This document shows positions 31,756-42,710 of a DNA stretch of 64,000 bases, piece by piece. Source of the stretch: Mucilaginibacter segetis (GTDB lineage Bacteria > Bacteroidota > Bacteroidia > Sphingobacteriales > Sphingobacteriaceae); contig NZ_JAEHFW010000001.1 of the NCBI RefSeq assembly GCF_016522075.1, positions 248,001 through 312,000 on the forward strand, written 5' to 3'. The notes under the pieces are model-generated. The model was not told the DNA's origin. It made no database searches and saw only the letters and a program-made list of their open reading frames with translations. The number at the start of each line of letters is the position of its first letter. The first letter of the stretch is position 1. Both the position numbers and the translations under genes were made by a program.

Positions 31756-34656
31756 ATGATCACAGAAGCAGAAAAAGATCCGCAGCATCATATCATCATA
31801 AAAGGGGCAAGGGTACACAACCTTAAAAATATGGATGTGGCCATTCCTAAAAACAAACTGGTAGTAGTTACCGGGATGTCGGGCTCGGGTAAATCATCAC
31901 TTGCGTTTGATACCCTTTATGCCGAAGGTCAGCGCAGGTATGTAGAGAGCCTTTCTGCCTATGCCCGCCAGTTTTTAGGGCGAATGAATAAACCCGACGT
32001 GGACTATATTAAAGGTATTGCACCGGCTATTGCTATCGAGCAAAAAGTAATTACCAGCAACCCCCGGTCAACGGTAGGTACTTCCACCGAGATATACGAT
32101 TATCTTAAACTACTGTTCTCCCGGATCGGCAAAACTATTTCACCTGTATCCGGAGGGGTAGTAAAAAAGGATACCGTTACCGATGTTATCAACTTTATAA
32201 TGGCTTTACCTGATGATACGCAGGTTACCATACTTTGCCCCTTGCATCCGCATAATAACCGCAGCCTGAAAGAGGAGCTTGCCGTATTAATGCAAAAGGG
32301 CTTTGTAAGGGTGGAATATAAAGGTCAGCTATCGCGTATTGAAAGTTTGCTGGAGGATGAAAGTATTGATAATGCCTCTATGCTGCCTGATGCTGAAGCT
32401 AAGCCCGCATCCAAGGGGAAAAAGACAAAAGCAAAAGCTGAAACCGCAGTTAGCGAAAGCGATGCTGCGCAGATTGATCCGCAATCGTTACTGAAAATTG
32501 TTATTGACCGTATCACAAAGAACGAAGAGGATGAAACACTTAGCCGTTTGGCTGATAGTATACAAACCGCTTTTTTTGAAGGTAAGGGCGATTGTTATGT
32601 AAGGTATGACGAAGAAGAACGCTTTTTCTGCGATCGGTTTGAACTGGATGGCATCCGCTTTGAAGAACCCACCCCTAATTTTTTCAGCTTTAATAATCCT
32701 TATGGCGCTTGTAAACGCTGCGAGGGTTACGGTAAGATAATAGGTATTGATGAGGACCTGGTTATCCCGGATAAAAGTAAAAGTATTTATGAGGGAGCCA
32801 TTGCACCCTGGCGCGGTGAGAAAATGCGCGAATGGAACGATACGCTGATAAAAACTTCGCTTAAGTTCGATTTCCCGATACACCGCCAGTACAACCAGCT
32901 TACACCCGGGCAACAGCAACTGTTATGGACGGGTAACAGCTATTTCAGAGGGTTGGACGAGTTTTTTAAAGAACTGGAAGAGCAAACCTATAAAATACAA
33001 TACCGGGTAATGCTGAGCCGTTATCGCGGTAAAACTACCTGCCCCGAGTGTAAAGGGAGCCGTTTACGTAAGGATGCGTCCTACGTTAAAATAGATGGCC
33101 ACTCTATAACCGATGTTGTGCTGATGCCACTGGATAAAGCCTTTGACTTTTTTAGCAGCCTGCAGTTAAGTCCGACAGATGTTAAGGTGGGTAAACGCCT
33201 GTTGCTGGAGATAACTAATCGCCTGAGGTTTTTAAACGATGTGGGGCTTAGCTATTTAACGCTTAACCGTTTATCTAACACCTTGTCGGGCGGCGAGTCG
33301 CAGCGTATAAACCTGGCTACTTCCTTGGGCAGTAGCCTGGTGGGCTCGGTATATGTACTGGATGAACCAAGCATAGGCTTGCATCCGCGTGATACGCAAC
33401 GGCTTATTGGTGTGCTGCGCTCCCTGCGAGATGTAGGTAACACCGTATTGGTAGTGGAGCATGAGGAAGAAATAATGAAAGCTGCCGATCATATTATTGA
33501 TATTGGCCCGGAAGCGGGTACGCATGGTGGTAATTTAATATTTACAGGTACTTATGAGCAGATAATTACTGATGATGACAGCCTTACCGGTAAATATCTT
33601 AGCGGCCGCAAAAGCATCCCTATACCTGCTACCCGCCGCCAGTGGAATGATTTTATTGAAATTAAAGGTGCGCGCGAGAATAACCTTAAGCACGTAAATA
33701 CCAAATTCCCGTTAGGAGTGCTCACCGTTGTAACGGGCGTTTCAGGTTCGGGTAAAACCAGTTTGGTAAAGAGAATTTTAGCACCTGCATTGCAAAAAAC
33801 ACTGGGTAATTACTCGGGCGATCAAAGCGGTGCATTTGATAGTATTGAGGGCGATTACGCCAAGATTGAACAAGTGGAACTGGTTGACCAAAACCCTATT
33901 GGCCGTTCATCCCGCTCTAACCCGGTTACCTATGTAAAAGCCTGGGACGAGATCCGTAATCTGTTTGCCGGTCAGCCTGCAGCCAAAGCACTGGGGCTTA
34001 AACCATCAGCTTTTTCTTTTAACGTAGAGGGCGGCCGATGCGATGTTTGCCAGGGCGAAGGCGAGGTGAAAATTGAAATGCAGTTTATGGCCGATATTTA
34101 CCTTACCTGTGAAGCCTGCGGCGGTAAACGTTTTAAACAACACGTTTTAGATGTACAATACCAGGACAAAAGCGTAGCCGAGGTGTTGGATATGACCATT
34201 GATGACGCCCTGGAGTTTTTTGCAAAAGAACCTAAAATAATTGCTAAAATTAAGCCTTTGGTTGATGTTGGTTTGGGTTATGTACACTTAGGGCAATCGT
34301 CAAATACGCTATCGGGTGGCGAGGCGCAGCGTATTAAACTGGCTTCGTTTTTAGTTAAGGGGAATAACACCCATAAAACCCTGTTTATTTTTGATGAGCC
34401 AACCACTGGTTTGCATTTCGAGGATATTAAGAAGTTGCTTAAATCATTCGATGCCCTGCTCGATCATGGTAATACCATTATTGTTATTGAACATAATATG
34501 GATGTGATAAAATGTGCCGACTGGGTAATTGACATTGGCCCTGAAGGCGGCGACCGTGGTGGTAAGGTGGTATTTGAAGGTACGCCCGAACAACTTATAA
34601 AAGTTCCGGATAACTACACGGGTAAGTTTTTACAGGACAGGTTTTTAGGAAAATAG
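31756..34656 (+). CDS. uvrA: excinuclease ABC subunit A
   Basis: A 966-residue damage-recognition ATPase of nucleotide excision repair. First Walker A GMSGSGKS at 40-47; zinc modules with [27 protein letters not shown] and LTCEACGG; two ABC signatures LSGGESQRI and LSGGEAQRI; second Walker A GVSGSGKT. Relative to the usual length of about 940 it has a Lys/Ala-rich linker at about 213-240 ([12 protein letters not shown]) inside the region after the first ATPase segment. Single-gene unit divergent from the sigma factor. Confidence 0.97.
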   Translation: MITEAEKDPQHHIIIKGARVHNLKNMDVAIPKNKLVVVTGMSGSGKSSLAFDTLYAEGQRRYVESLSAYARQFLGRMNKPDVDYIKGIAPAIAIEQKVITSNPRSTVGTSTEIYDYLKLLFSRIGKTISPVSGGVVKKDTVTDVINFIMALPDDTQVTILCPLHPHNNRSLKEELAVLMQKGFVRVEYKGQLSRIESLLEDESIDNASMLPDAEAKPASKGKKTKAKAETAVSESDAAQIDPQSLLKIVIDRITKNEEDETLSRLADSIQTAFFEGKGDCYVRYDEEERFFCDRFELDGIRFEEPTPNFFSFNNPYGACKRCEGYGKIIGIDEDLVIPDKSKSIYEGAIAPWRGEKMREWNDTLIKTSLKFDFPIHRQYNQLTPGQQQLLWTGNSYFRGLDEFFKELEEQTYKIQYRVMLSRYRGKTTCPECKGSRLRKDASYVKIDGHSITDVVLMPLDKAFDFFSSLQLSPTDVKVGKRLLLEITNRLRFLNDVGLSYLTLNRLSNTLSGGESQRINLATSLGSSLVGSVYVLDEPSIGLHPRDTQRLIGVLRSLRDVGNTVLVVEHEEEIMKAADHIIDIGPEAGTHGGNLIFTGTYEQIITDDDSLTGKYLSGRKSIPIPATRRQWNDFIEIKGARENNLKHVNTKFPLGVLTVVTGVSGSGKTSLVKRILAPALQKTLGNYSGDQSGAFDSIEGDYAKIEQVELVDQNPIGRSSRSNPVTYVKAWDEIRNLFAGQPAAKALGLKPSAFSFNVEGGRCDVCQGEGEVKIEMQFMADIYLTCEACGGKRFKQHVLDVQYQDKSVAEVLDMTIDDALEFFAKEPKIIAKIKPLVDVGLGYVHLGQSSNTLSGGEAQRIKLASFLVKGNNTHKTLFIFDEPTTGLHFEDIKKLLKSFDALLDHGNTIIVIEHNMDVIKCADWVIDIGPEGGDRGGKVVFEGTPEQLIKVPDNYTGKFLQDRFLGK

Positions 34657-35230
34657 TATTATTATTAGGTCATTGGGTTATTGTTTTTTCATGTGATACT
34701 TAACGGGTGGGGAAATTTATTAGCCGGGTGTATAAGATATTTCGCTATCGCTCAATATGACAGGAGGAGAAAGTTATAGTGTTGCTTTTTTTACTTTCAA
34801 TTTTAACCTTTCGCGATATTATTGTCCCGCCAATAGGGGTTTGCATGCGTCTTAAAATTTAATGGTGTACAGGTAAAATGGCTTTTAAAGGTCTTAAAAA
34901 ATTTGGGTGGATAGGCAATGCTTTTTTTGCCCGACTGAATCTTATACCTTTTATTGCCGCTCTTTTCGTAGCTTTTATATTAAAAATGCGGTTTGCAGCC
35001 TTTAAAGGCAGTTTTTAGGAGCATTGTTTACTTTTAAGCAAGCCGTGTGCCAAAACAAAAGAACGATTTTTTGATGTTTAAAGAAAGGATAGTGTATGAT
35101 GCGTGGGGTGAATGCTGCAAAACCGAAGGAGTATCCGGTGTTATTAGTTAATGTAAATATACGGAAAAATCTTGGCAATTAAAAGCTAGGTCTGCAACAA
35201 AGGAAATATTAGACTCTCAACTCTACCCCC
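34657..35230. other. 574-nt region without a recognised gene, uvrA to sdaA
   Basis: Sequence between the uvrA stop and the convergent sdaA stop. It has no strong terminator hairpin that I can see. The only open frame of note is a 46-codon ORF at 34878-35018. Short similar blocks (GGCTTTTAAAGG at 34880 and GCCTTTAAAGGC near 34998) occur inside. It may be the decayed remains of a lost gene. Confidence 0.5.
34878..35018 (+). CDS. possible small cationic membrane peptide (46 residues)
   Basis: ATG 34878 to TAG 35016-35018 encodes a 46-residue peptide: a basic N terminus (MAFKGLKKFGW), a hydrophobic middle (LIPFIAALFVAFIL, long enough to cross a membrane) and a basic C terminus (KMRFAAFKGSF). The composition is coherent but ORFs of this length arise by chance, and there is no convincing promoter box next to it. 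Offered as a candidate only. Confidence 0.25.
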   Translation: MAFKGLKKFGWIGNAFFARLNLIPFIAALFVAFILKMRFAAFKGSF

Positions 35231-36661
35231 TTAGCACTCCGGCAAGCTGATCGGGATATTAATGGCCAGGCCGCCATCGGAAGTTTCTTTGTATTTGGAG
35301 TTCATGTCTAATGCGGTTTGCCACATAGTTTTTACTACATTATCTAAGCTTACTTTGGCTTTATCGGGGTTGCTTTGCAAAGCCAATTGCGAAGCGGTTA
35401 TGGCCTTTATGGCACCCATGGTGTTCCGTTCTATGCATGGCACCTGCACTAAGCCGCCAATAGGGTCGCAGGTCATGCCCAGGTGATGTTCCATAGCAAT
35501 TTCAGCAGCCATTAACGCCTGCCGCTGACTGCCGCCCAAACATTCCGTTAACGCCGCCGCCGCCATAGCGGATGATACGCCTATTTCGGCCTGGCACCCA
35601 CCCATAGCTGCCGATATGGTAGCGCCTTTTTTGAATATGCTTCCTATCTCTGATGCGGTTGCCATAAACTGCATGATCCGCTGCTCATTATATCCGTCGC
35701 AAAAAACAATAAAATATTGCAATACTGCCGGTATTACGCCCGCGGCGCCGTTGGTAGGGGCCGTAACTACCCTGCCAAATGAGGCGTTCTCCTCGTTTAC
35801 GGCCAGCGCAAAACAACTCACCCAATCTAATATATTTTTAAAACTTTGGCCGGTTTGCCTTATAGCTTCCACCCACTCCGGGTAGCTGGTGTAGGTAAGG
35901 TTGCCAATAAGCTTTTTATTGAGTGCGGAGGCTCGGCGGGCTACATTTAAACCACCCGGTAGCACGCCGGTTGTGTGGCATCCGCGATACATGCACTCCG
36001 TCATTACGTTAAAAATGTTTAACATCCCCTGATGGGTTTCCTCTTCGCTGCGCCAGGCCAGTTCATTCTCTATTACCACTTCGGATATCTTGAGCCCCGT
36101 TTTACGGCACCAGTGCAACAGATCATTAGCGGTTTCAATAGGGAAAGGCAGATCAACCTCCGGAAGGTGTACCGTTTCGTCATCATCCTGCACCACAAAG
36201 CCGCCTCCTATAGAGTAATAAGTTGCCGATATGGCCTTACCATTATCTAAAAATGCCTGAAAAGTTACCGCGTTAGGGTGATAGGGCAGGCTCTCCGTAA
36301 AAAGAAAGAGCATATCATCAGCCGGGTTAAAATCTATTTCATGCTCCCCATTTACTTGCAGCTTGTGGCTAACGCTGATGTTTTTTATTTTGGAGTCGAT
36401 ACGATCCACATCAAAAGTGACCGGATCATCGCCGCTAAGACCAAGCAGTATGGCTATATTTGTACCGTGACCCTTGCCTGTTTTAGCCAGTGAGCCGTAA
36501 AGCAGCACCTTTACCTGTACAACCAGTTGCAAAGCCTCCCGCCGTTGCAAAAACTGCACAAATTGCTGCGCGGCACGCCAGGGTCCCAGCGTATGCGAAC
36601 TGGACGGCCCGATGCCTATCTTAAATATATCGAAAACAGAAATTTGCTCGCGCTGCTGCAT
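35231..36661 (-). CDS. sdaA: L-serine ammonia-lyase (single-chain, iron-sulfur)
   Basis: A 476-residue L-serine dehydratase converting serine to pyruvate and ammonia. The beta domain starts with the substrate loop [10 protein letters not shown] (18-27), and the alpha domain has [21 protein letters not shown] and [18 protein letters not shown] with the [4Fe-4S] cysteines. Beta and alpha parts are fused, as in E. coli SdaA. Monocistronic by spacing. Confidence 0.94.
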   Translation of the reverse strand: MQQREQISVFDIFKIGIGPSSSHTLGPWRAAQQFVQFLQRREALQLVVQVKVLLYGSLAKTGKGHGTNIAILLGLSGDDPVTFDVDRIDSKIKNISVSHKLQVNGEHEIDFNPADDMLFLFTESLPYHPNAVTFQAFLDNGKAISATYYSIGGGFVVQDDDETVHLPEVDLPFPIETANDLLHWCRKTGLKISEVVIENELAWRSEEETHQGMLNIFNVMTECMYRGCHTTGVLPGGLNVARRASALNKKLIGNLTYTSYPEWVEAIRQTGQSFKNILDWVSCFALAVNEENASFGRVVTAPTNGAAGVIPAVLQYFIVFCDGYNEQRIMQFMATASEIGSIFKKGATISAAMGGCQAEIGVSSAMAAAALTECLGGSQRQALMAAEIAMEHHLGMTCDPIGGLVQVPCIERNTMGAIKAITASQLALQSNPDKAKVSLDNVVKTMWQTALDMNSKYKETSDGGLAINIPISLPEC

Positions 36662-36786
36662 TTTTTTTAGTTAAGAGGAGCGGGATATTAGAGCCGGAGC
36701 GAGATATTAGTGCCCGGTCGGCTATCCATTATATATAAAGTCTCTATCAACAATGAAATTATAAAACCCATATACTACTCCCCAAA

Positions 36787-37572
36787 TCACGTCCCCGGGA
36801 GTTTAACACCAGCCAAACGCAGCTCATTTACAATTTTTTCCTGCAAAGCTATTTTAGCCACCAAAAAGTTTGCGGGAGCAACCCATACGTTAACGGCAAA
36901 CCGTATCCCATCCAGATCGAGGCCTATTATACCTACACGTGTAGCGGGTTCATTTAGTATGTTGGGGGTAACTTTAATGGCGTCCATTATCACCTGTTTC
37001 ACTTGTTCTACATCTACAACATATCCTAACTTCAGTTCAAAATCAAGGCGGCGTTTGCCCTCACGGGTAACGTTCACTATCACCTCGTTAAACAACTTGC
37101 CATTTGGTATTATCACTGTTTTATTATCAGAGGTAAGCAATACGGTGTAAAACATTTGTATGGTTGTTACTTTACCATCCTGCCCCTGTGCAATAATGCT
37201 GTCGTCAACTTCAAAGGGTTTTAATAAAAGGATAAGTACCCCGCCTGCAAAATTTTGCAGAGTACCCGACAGGGCAAAGCCTACGGCAACGGTAAATGCG
37301 CCTATTATGGTAGTAAAAAAGGTTAATCTTATGCCTACTATGTTTAATACGGTTAGCGTAAGCAGGATGTAGAGCCCGGTAACTGACAGGCTAAGAAAAA
37401 AGGGCCTTAATGAGGAATGGACTGCATTTTTGCCTAAGCGTGCTTGTATGCGGGTACGCAACCAACTAATAAGCCATATGCCGATAATGAAAAATAAAAC
37501 GCCGATGACCAGATACGGTCCGCGGCTGGTGAGCCAAATATAGGCCTGATCGTAGAATTTTTGAAGCTTCAT
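36787..37572 (-). CDS. small-conductance mechanosensitive ion channel (MscS family)
   Basis: A 261-residue inner-membrane channel. Three hydrophobic helices lie within residues 1-120; the pore-lining third helix leads into LQNFAGGVLILLLKPFEVDD, the family signature, then a beta domain (VTTIQMFYTVLLTSDNKTV) and a C-terminal alpha/beta domain. It opens under membrane tension to relieve osmotic shock. Length is close to E. coli MscS (286). Confidence 0.92.
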   Translation of the reverse strand: MKLQKFYDQAYIWLTSRGPYLVIGVLFFIIGIWLISWLRTRIQARLGKNAVHSSLRPFFLSLSVTGLYILLTLTVLNIVGIRLTFFTTIIGAFTVAVGFALSGTLQNFAGGVLILLLKPFEVDDSIIAQGQDGKVTTIQMFYTVLLTSDNKTVIIPNGKLFNEVIVNVTREGKRRLDFELKLGYVVDVEQVKQVIMDAIKVTPNILNEPATRVGIIGLDLDGIRFAVNVWVAPANFLVAKIALQEKIVNELRLAGVKLPGT

Positions 37573-37912
37573 AATATTACAGAAGCCAAAAGTAATATTT
37601 ATTAGCTATACAATGTTACAAACAACTCAGGTCCTTTAAATAAAACCCACTCTACCAAATGCCTGTGTAAATTTTTCTTTTTGTTTGCAATCTGTTTCAT
37701 GCGGCGGGTAATTCAAATGTTGTGCCTAACAGCAGTTATTAGTAATACCGTTGCAGTAAATTACGCAGTTACGTATAAAACAGTTTGTAATTAACACTAA
37801 ATAATAAAGGACAGAACATTCTCAGAGCCGATAAATGCTCAGTAAACACAAAACCCCTGTCTGCAAAAACAGACAGGGGTTTGCTATATTAAACTGTGTG
37901 TGAGGCCTGATA
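37573..37912. other. 340-nt intergenic region, mscS to groEL
   Basis: Upstream region of mscS and downstream region of groEL, both on the minus strand. It holds the groEL terminator at 37851-37882. I see no open frame of note and no clear TAnnTTTG box close to mscS. Confidence 0.6.
37851..37882 (-). terminator. rho-independent terminator of groES-groEL
   Basis: AAACCCCTGTCTG (37851-37863) pairs perfectly with CAGACAGGGGTTT (37870-37882), a 13-bp GC-rich stem with a 6-nt loop, 30 nt after the groEL stop. Confidence 0.85.
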
Positions 37913-39550
37913 TTACATCATGCCGCCCATGCCGCCACCCATTGGTGGCATGCCTGCACCGCCTTTGTCCTCTTCAGGCTCATCAGCAAGTACACACTCA
38001 GTAGTTAACAGCATTGATGCAATTGATGCCGCATGCTCTAATGCTACACGACCTACCTTAGTCGGATCGATAACACCTGCACTGATCAGGTTCTCATATA
38101 CATCAGTACGTGCGTTGTAACCAAAGTCTGCAGTACCTTCTTTAACTTTTTGTACTACAATTGAACCTTCGATACCTGCGTTTTCGCAAATCTGACGTAA
38201 AGGCTCTTCGATAGCACGACGGATGATCTGGATACCAGTGTTCTCATCCTCGTTAGCACCTTTAAGGTCAGCTAATGCACCAACTGCGCGGATGAAAGCA
38301 ACACCACCACCGGCAACAATACCTTCTTCAACCGCTGCGCGGGTTGCGTGTAAAGCATCATCAACACGGTCTTTCTTTTCTTTCATTTCCACTTCAGATG
38401 CAGCACCGATATAAAGTACAGCAACACCGCCTGATAATTTGGCTAAACGTTCCTGTAATTTTTCTTTATCGTAATCAGATGTTGTAGTTTCTATCTGGCT
38501 TCTGATCTCGCTAACTCTGGCTTTTATTAATTCGCCGTCGCCGCTACCGTTTACTACAGTAGTGTTATCTTTATCGATAGAGATCTTTTCGGCCTGACCC
38601 AACATGCTAAGATCAGCGCTTTCTAATTTATAACCTCTTTCTTCAGATATAACTGTACCACCTGTAAGGATAGCGATATCCTCTAACATCGCTTTACGAC
38701 GATCACCAAAGCCAGGAGCTTTAACAGCAGCTACTTTTAGTGAACCACGGATCTTGTTAACCACTAATGTAGCTAATGCTTCTCCGTCAAGGTCTTCAGC
38801 AATAATTAATAATGGTTTGCCTGTTTGTACTTGTTTTTCCAATATCGGCAACAATTCTTTCATTGCTGATATTTTTTTATCGTAGATAAGGATGTAAGGG
38901 TCTTCCAACTCTACTTCCATTTTATCAGAATTGGTAACAAAGTAAGGAGAAAGGTAACCACGGTCAAACTGCATACCTTCCACAGTTTTAACCTCAGTTT
39001 CAGTTCCTTTAGCTTCTTCAACAGTTATAACACCTGAGGTGCCAACTTTTTTCATCGCGTCAGCTATCATCTCGCCAATAATTTCGTCGTTATTAGCTGA
39101 TATTGATGCTACCTGTTTGATCTTGCTGAAATCGTCGCCAACATCTTGTTTTTGAGATCTCAGGTTTTCAACTACAGCAGATACTGCTTTATCAATACCG
39201 CGTTTCAGATCCATTGGGTTAGCACCTGCAGCTACGTTTTTAATACCTGCAGTTACAATTGCCTGGGCTAATACAGTTGCAGTTGTTGTTCCATCACCTG
39301 CTATATCAGCAGTTTTTGAAGCAACTTCTTTAACCATCTGGGCACCCATGTTTTCAATAGGATCCTTTAATTCGATCTCTTTTGCTACGGTAACACCATC
39401 TTTGGTGATACTTGGAGAACCGAATTTTTTATCGATAATAACGTGACGGCCTTTTGGACCTAATGTTACTTTTACTGCGTTTGCTAAAATATCAACACCG
39501 CGCTTAAGAGCGTCGCGTGCTTCCACATTATATTTAACTTGTTTTGACAT
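37913..39550 (-). CDS. groEL: chaperonin GroEL (HSP60)
   Basis: A 545-residue chaperonin subunit forming the double heptameric folding chamber with GroES. The ATP site includes VTLGPKGR and [14 protein letters not shown]; the apical domain has the usual [20 protein letters not shown] entry; the tail ends with the GGM-type repeat [12 protein letters not shown]. Follows groES by 66 nt. No CIRCE element was found upstream of the operon. Confidence 0.98.
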   Translation of the reverse strand: MSKQVKYNVEARDALKRGVDILANAVKVTLGPKGRHVIIDKKFGSPSITKDGVTVAKEIELKDPIENMGAQMVKEVASKTADIAGDGTTTATVLAQAIVTAGIKNVAAGANPMDLKRGIDKAVSAVVENLRSQKQDVGDDFSKIKQVASISANNDEIIGEMIADAMKKVGTSGVITVEEAKGTETEVKTVEGMQFDRGYLSPYFVTNSDKMEVELEDPYILIYDKKISAMKELLPILEKQVQTGKPLLIIAEDLDGEALATLVVNKIRGSLKVAAVKAPGFGDRRKAMLEDIAILTGGTVISEERGYKLESADLSMLGQAEKISIDKDNTTVVNGSGDGELIKARVSEIRSQIETTTSDYDKEKLQERLAKLSGGVAVLYIGAASEVEMKEKKDRVDDALHATRAAVEEGIVAGGGVAFIRAVGALADLKGANEDENTGIQIIRRAIEEPLRQICENAGIEGSIVVQKVKEGTADFGYNARTDVYENLISAGVIDPTKVGRVALEHAASIASMLLTTECVLADEPEEDKGGAGMPPMGGGMGGMM

Positions 39551-39616
39551 GTTTTGAATTTTTTAAAGTTTGAATGTTTTAACTATCGGAATGTTTTAAT
39601 ACGATGTGTATTGAAA

Positions 39617-39910
39617 TTACAGTACCGCGTAAATATCAGATTCACGCATTATCAAATACTCTTTACCGTCAATAGCAACTTCGGTACCGGCATATTTGCC
39701 ATATAATACGGAGTCACCAACCTTAATGGTCATAGGGATAAGGGCACCTGAAATATCAGCATACTTACCCGGGCCAACAGCCTTTATAGTTCCTTTTTGT
39801 GGTTTTTCCTGAGCGGTTTCAGGAATATAAATACCGGAAGCGGTTTTAGTTTCAGCAGCGGCGGCTTCAACCACCACTCTGTCTGCAAGAGGCTTAATGT
39901 TTAACGACAT
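39617..39910 (-). CDS. groES: co-chaperonin GroES
   Basis: A 97-residue GroES. It begins [14 protein letters not shown] and has the mobile loop [13 protein letters not shown] that docks on GroEL, then [11 protein letters not shown] and a C-terminal [13 protein letters not shown]. First gene of the groES-groEL operon. The 239-nt upstream region contains the palindrome TTGCAATGCAA at 39953-39963, which might be an operator, and the secG terminator further up. Confidence 0.97.
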   Translation of the reverse strand: MSLNIKPLADRVVVEAAAAETKTASGIYIPETAQEKPQKGTIKAVGPGKYADISGALIPMTIKVGDSVLYGKYAGTEVAIDGKEYLIMRESDIYAVL

Positions 39911-40100
39911 AGTAATACTATTTTTTTGAATTTATAATTTTTAGTTTTCTGCTTGCAATGCAACATCAATTATGCCAAATGGACAAATTGTATTAATGAT
40001 GGCATGTTTACTGTTTAATTGTCAGATTTAAGTATTTTACGTTAAAGGCAGGTAAAATCAGGCTTAACCTTTAGTGTCATGATGTCAGTAGAGGTTAAAA

Positions 40101-40132
40101 AAAAAGGCTTTGAAAAATTTCAAAGCCTTTTT
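40101..40132 (-). terminator. bidirectional-type terminator after secG
   Basis: AAAAAGGCTTTG (40101-40112) pairs with CAAAGCCTTTTT (40121-40132); the pairing can extend to 15 bp with a 2-nt loop. On the minus strand it is followed by nine Ts and sits 17 nt after the secG stop. Confidence 0.88.
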
Positions 40133-40149
40133 AGAATATCTTTTAGCCG

Positions 40150-40497
40150 TTATTTTTTTGATGAATCCGCAGCGGGTGCAGCCGGCATAGTTAACGGTGC
40201 CGCAGCAGGTGCCGAAGGTTTTGAAGCTTTTTTAATTTGCTCCATTAAAGCAGGATCTCCGGTTTTCTGCGATCCGCCTTTAACAGTTACGTTAATAATC
40301 AGTGATAAAACCATTATACCAATGGCTAATACCCAGGTGCCTTTTTCTAAAAAATCGCCTGTTTTTTGCACACCCATTAATTGAGATGAGCTTGAAAAAT
40401 TGGAGGTTAAACCGCCACCTTTTGGGTTCTGTATCAGCACTATAGCGCCTAAAAGTACGCAAGCGATAATGGTGATGATTATTAAAACTATGTACAT
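40150..40497 (-). CDS. secG: preprotein translocase subunit SecG
   Basis: A 115-residue SecG with two membrane helices (about 3-22 and 53-72) joined by the conserved loop VLIQNPKGGGLTSNF, and an Ala/Pro-rich C-terminal tail. SecG assists the SecYEG channel. It is the last gene of the sigma-54 activator-lptE-TPR-secG operon and has a strong terminator behind it. Confidence 0.93.
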   Translation of the reverse strand: MYIVLIIITIIACVLLGAIVLIQNPKGGGLTSNFSSSSQLMGVQKTGDFLEKGTWVLAIGIMVLSLIINVTVKGGSQKTGDPALMEQIKKASKPSAPAAAPLTMPAAPAADSSKK

Positions 40498-40509
40498 TTT
40501 ATTATTATA

Positions 40510-42141
40510 TTAATTGTTTCTTTTTTCTAATTGTTCAATCTGGGCTGCAAAGTAAAGCTTTTTTTCCGGAAATTTCAACATCAATTTTTTATAGGTAGCT
40601 ATCGCTTTGTGATACAGCATCTGGTCGGTATAAATACGGGCGAGGGTTTCAGTTACCAGGGCATCCTGGTCTTCGGCGCTTTTTTTAGCTTTGTTCTCAT
40701 TATCTAATTTATCGGCAGCTAAAGGTTTTATCTGGGGTTCGGTATGTATGAACCTTTCAATAATAATATCCTCTTTTTTATTGTGGTCAAACTCTACCTT
40801 TTGCGCATCCGGATCTATCCCTGTAATAGAGGTATGGCTAAATATGTTCTCGTAATATTGTTGCTGTAGCTCGTTGGGGATGCTCTTTTTTTGCTTGTTC
40901 AGTTGTATAGAACCGGCCTTTGCATATGGCTGATAAGCGCCTGCATGTTCTTTACGGGTTTTACTAAGCCACCACAAAAAGGTATAAGGCATTTTATCAT
41001 CATCATACCGGGCAATATCCCGGCTCTCTGTAGTAGGTTGAATGCTGTCTTCGTGTAATGGTTCGGTCAGCTTATGTTCAGGAGCGGCTTCTGCAACAGG
41101 CGGAGTGTCCGTTTCACGCAGCTCATTAAGCTTTTTATCAAATAAAAAATAATCGGTAGCGGCTACATTGGCCAGTAATTGCTGGTCGTCGTCGATGTTT
41201 AATCCGGAAGTTGTTTGATCTGCGGTTTCTTCAGGTTGATCGTTTTCGTTATTTGCAGATGAAGCGTTATCTATTTCTTCAGCGGAGGTGTTTTTTAACG
41301 CTTCAAAGCCAATGTCATCAATGCTTACAATCTCGTCATAAATATCATCTTCGATATCTTGCCTGAAATATTCTTTTTCATCTTCTTTGCGGTTAAAGTC
41401 TGGCCGGTATCCGGCATAGGATGATATCGTTTTTTGATCAGCTTCCGCCGCGGGCGTATTTATTTCAATAGCAGTTTCCCGGTTAAAGGCTTCCAGCTCC
41501 TGAACGGGAGAAGTCATTTCCGCAGGGCTTTCCGTACCGGTTGTTTTGTCATCGGTAATTTCCGTTGACTGTTCATTATTTAAAGTAACCTCATCTGTAT
41601 TAAGCTCGTCAGCAGATTCTTCCTCTTCAGGTGTTTCTGTTTCTGAGCCATTAACGTTTCCGGCAGGTTCGGATACAGTGGAAAATGCCTGCTCAGGTAA
41701 TTCAATAACAGTTTCGTCCGTCAGATTTACGCTTTCAGCAGTTGTAATACCTTCTACAACTGCGGGGGCTTGCTTATCCTCGCTGCTTTGTGTTTCAGTT
41801 ATTGCCGTATCATCATCCTCATTAACTACACCTATATTAAAGTAGTTTTCCGGCTCATAAGCAACGGAAGTTGTAGTCACTATTTTTTTTGATAATACAG
41901 GTCGCAGTCCATCCGGATCATTTACTAACTTATACAGTGCTTTAGGGTTGAATGCAGCTGCAGCTTTTTTTATATTTTCTTTATCGCCGGTACGTGCAAG
42001 CAAAGCCTTTAAAATACCACTTTGCGGATGATCGTTGATGAGCCTTTCGATATTTGATGCGTACAAGCTACCTGCCTCAACCGGATTTGCCAGTGAATTA
42101 AAAAAAATCTCTTTATGTCTGTTATCTATGTACTGATCCAC
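40510..42141 (-). CDS. acidic protein with C-terminal TPR-like region
   Basis: A 543-residue cytoplasmic-looking protein, no signal peptide. Residues 1-80 are helical and conserved-looking (KALLARTGDKENIKKAAAAF). The long middle part, about 110-330, is very acidic and Thr/Glu/Asp-rich, likely disordered. The last 50 residues resemble one or two TPR repeats (LARIYTDQMLYHKAIATYKK then LMLKFPEKK). The gene sits between lptE and secG (12 nt before secG), an arrangement seen across Bacteroidota. Function unknown; a scaffold role is a guess. Confidence 0.72.
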   Translation of the reverse strand: MDQYIDNRHKEIFFNSLANPVEAGSLYASNIERLINDHPQSGILKALLARTGDKENIKKAAAAFNPKALYKLVNDPDGLRPVLSKKIVTTTSVAYEPENYFNIGVVNEDDDTAITETQSSEDKQAPAVVEGITTAESVNLTDETVIELPEQAFSTVSEPAGNVNGSETETPEEEESADELNTDEVTLNNEQSTEITDDKTTGTESPAEMTSPVQELEAFNRETAIEINTPAAEADQKTISSYAGYRPDFNRKEDEKEYFRQDIEDDIYDEIVSIDDIGFEALKNTSAEEIDNASSANNENDQPEETADQTTSGLNIDDDQQLLANVAATDYFLFDKKLNELRETDTPPVAEAAPEHKLTEPLHEDSIQPTTESRDIARYDDDKMPYTFLWWLSKTRKEHAGAYQPYAKAGSIQLNKQKKSIPNELQQQYYENIFSHTSITGIDPDAQKVEFDHNKKEDIIIERFIHTEPQIKPLAADKLDNENKAKKSAEDQDALVTETLARIYTDQMLYHKAIATYKKLMLKFPEKKLYFAAQIEQLEKRNN

Positions 42142-42162
42142 CTGGTTAAAACTACAAATTGC

Positions 42163-42705
42163 TTACCAATTAGCAAAAGCTTGGTTAAATATATCGTCTA
42201 TTAATTGTTTAACAATATCATCAATCAATCCTTGTTCCTGATTATTCAGGTCGCCGGTATACTCCTTATATTTCGAGAATGATTGTTCAAAACTAAGCTT
42301 TTTATCGGCAGGAGAAGCATCTTTTACATTATAAGAGTACTTTACATTAACTGTAATGGTAAGCCGGCTTGCCCCCGCAATAGGTGGTGAATTAGGGTTA
42401 GTGGCCTGAATAGATACCGGCGCAATACTATAACCTGTAATGGCTCCTGAAAAAGATGCATCGGCATCGCCCCTTACAATAGTTAAATTAGTTTGCGAAC
42501 GGATACGGTTTTTTAGCGCCTCCGTAAATTGCTGGCTAAGCGTGTTAACCACTAACGGAGCGTTATTCTCAAAATATTGGATATCAATTGTTTTAAGTGC
42601 TGGTGGTATAGATTGCCCGTTAAGGGATAACTTATAAGAGCACGAAGAGAATAGCATGAATATGGTGCATAGCATTAGTATGCTCAGGTATATCCGTTTG
42701 TTCAT
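42163..42705 (-). CDS. lptE: LPS assembly lipoprotein LptE
   Basis: A 180-residue lipoprotein with the lipobox FSSC (Cys22) and the opening CSYKLSLNG. The family pattern includes the IPPALKTIDIQYFENN strand, a helix with FTEALKNRI, and a conserved NVKYSYNVKD segment. LptE plugs LptD and helps place LPS in the outer membrane. It starts 5 nt after the sigma-54 activator gene stop, so the two are co-transcribed. Confidence 0.85.
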   Translation of the reverse strand: MNKRIYLSILMLCTIFMLFSSCSYKLSLNGQSIPPALKTIDIQYFENNAPLVVNTLSQQFTEALKNRIRSQTNLTIVRGDADASFSGAITGYSIAPVSIQATNPNSPPIAGASRLTITVNVKYSYNVKDASPADKKLSFEQSFSKYKEYTGDLNNQEQGLIDDIVKQLIDDIFNQAFANW

Positions 42706-42710
42706 TCTGC

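Noticed and set aside
39911..40080. CIRCE or similar heat-shock operator before groES
   Set aside because: No TTAGCACTC-type inverted repeat was found; only a short TTGCAATGCAA palindrome is present.
41546..41845. 99-codon Ser-rich plus-strand frame
   Set aside because: It is the reverse reading of the Glu/Asp/Thr-rich part of the acidic protein and has no independent signal.
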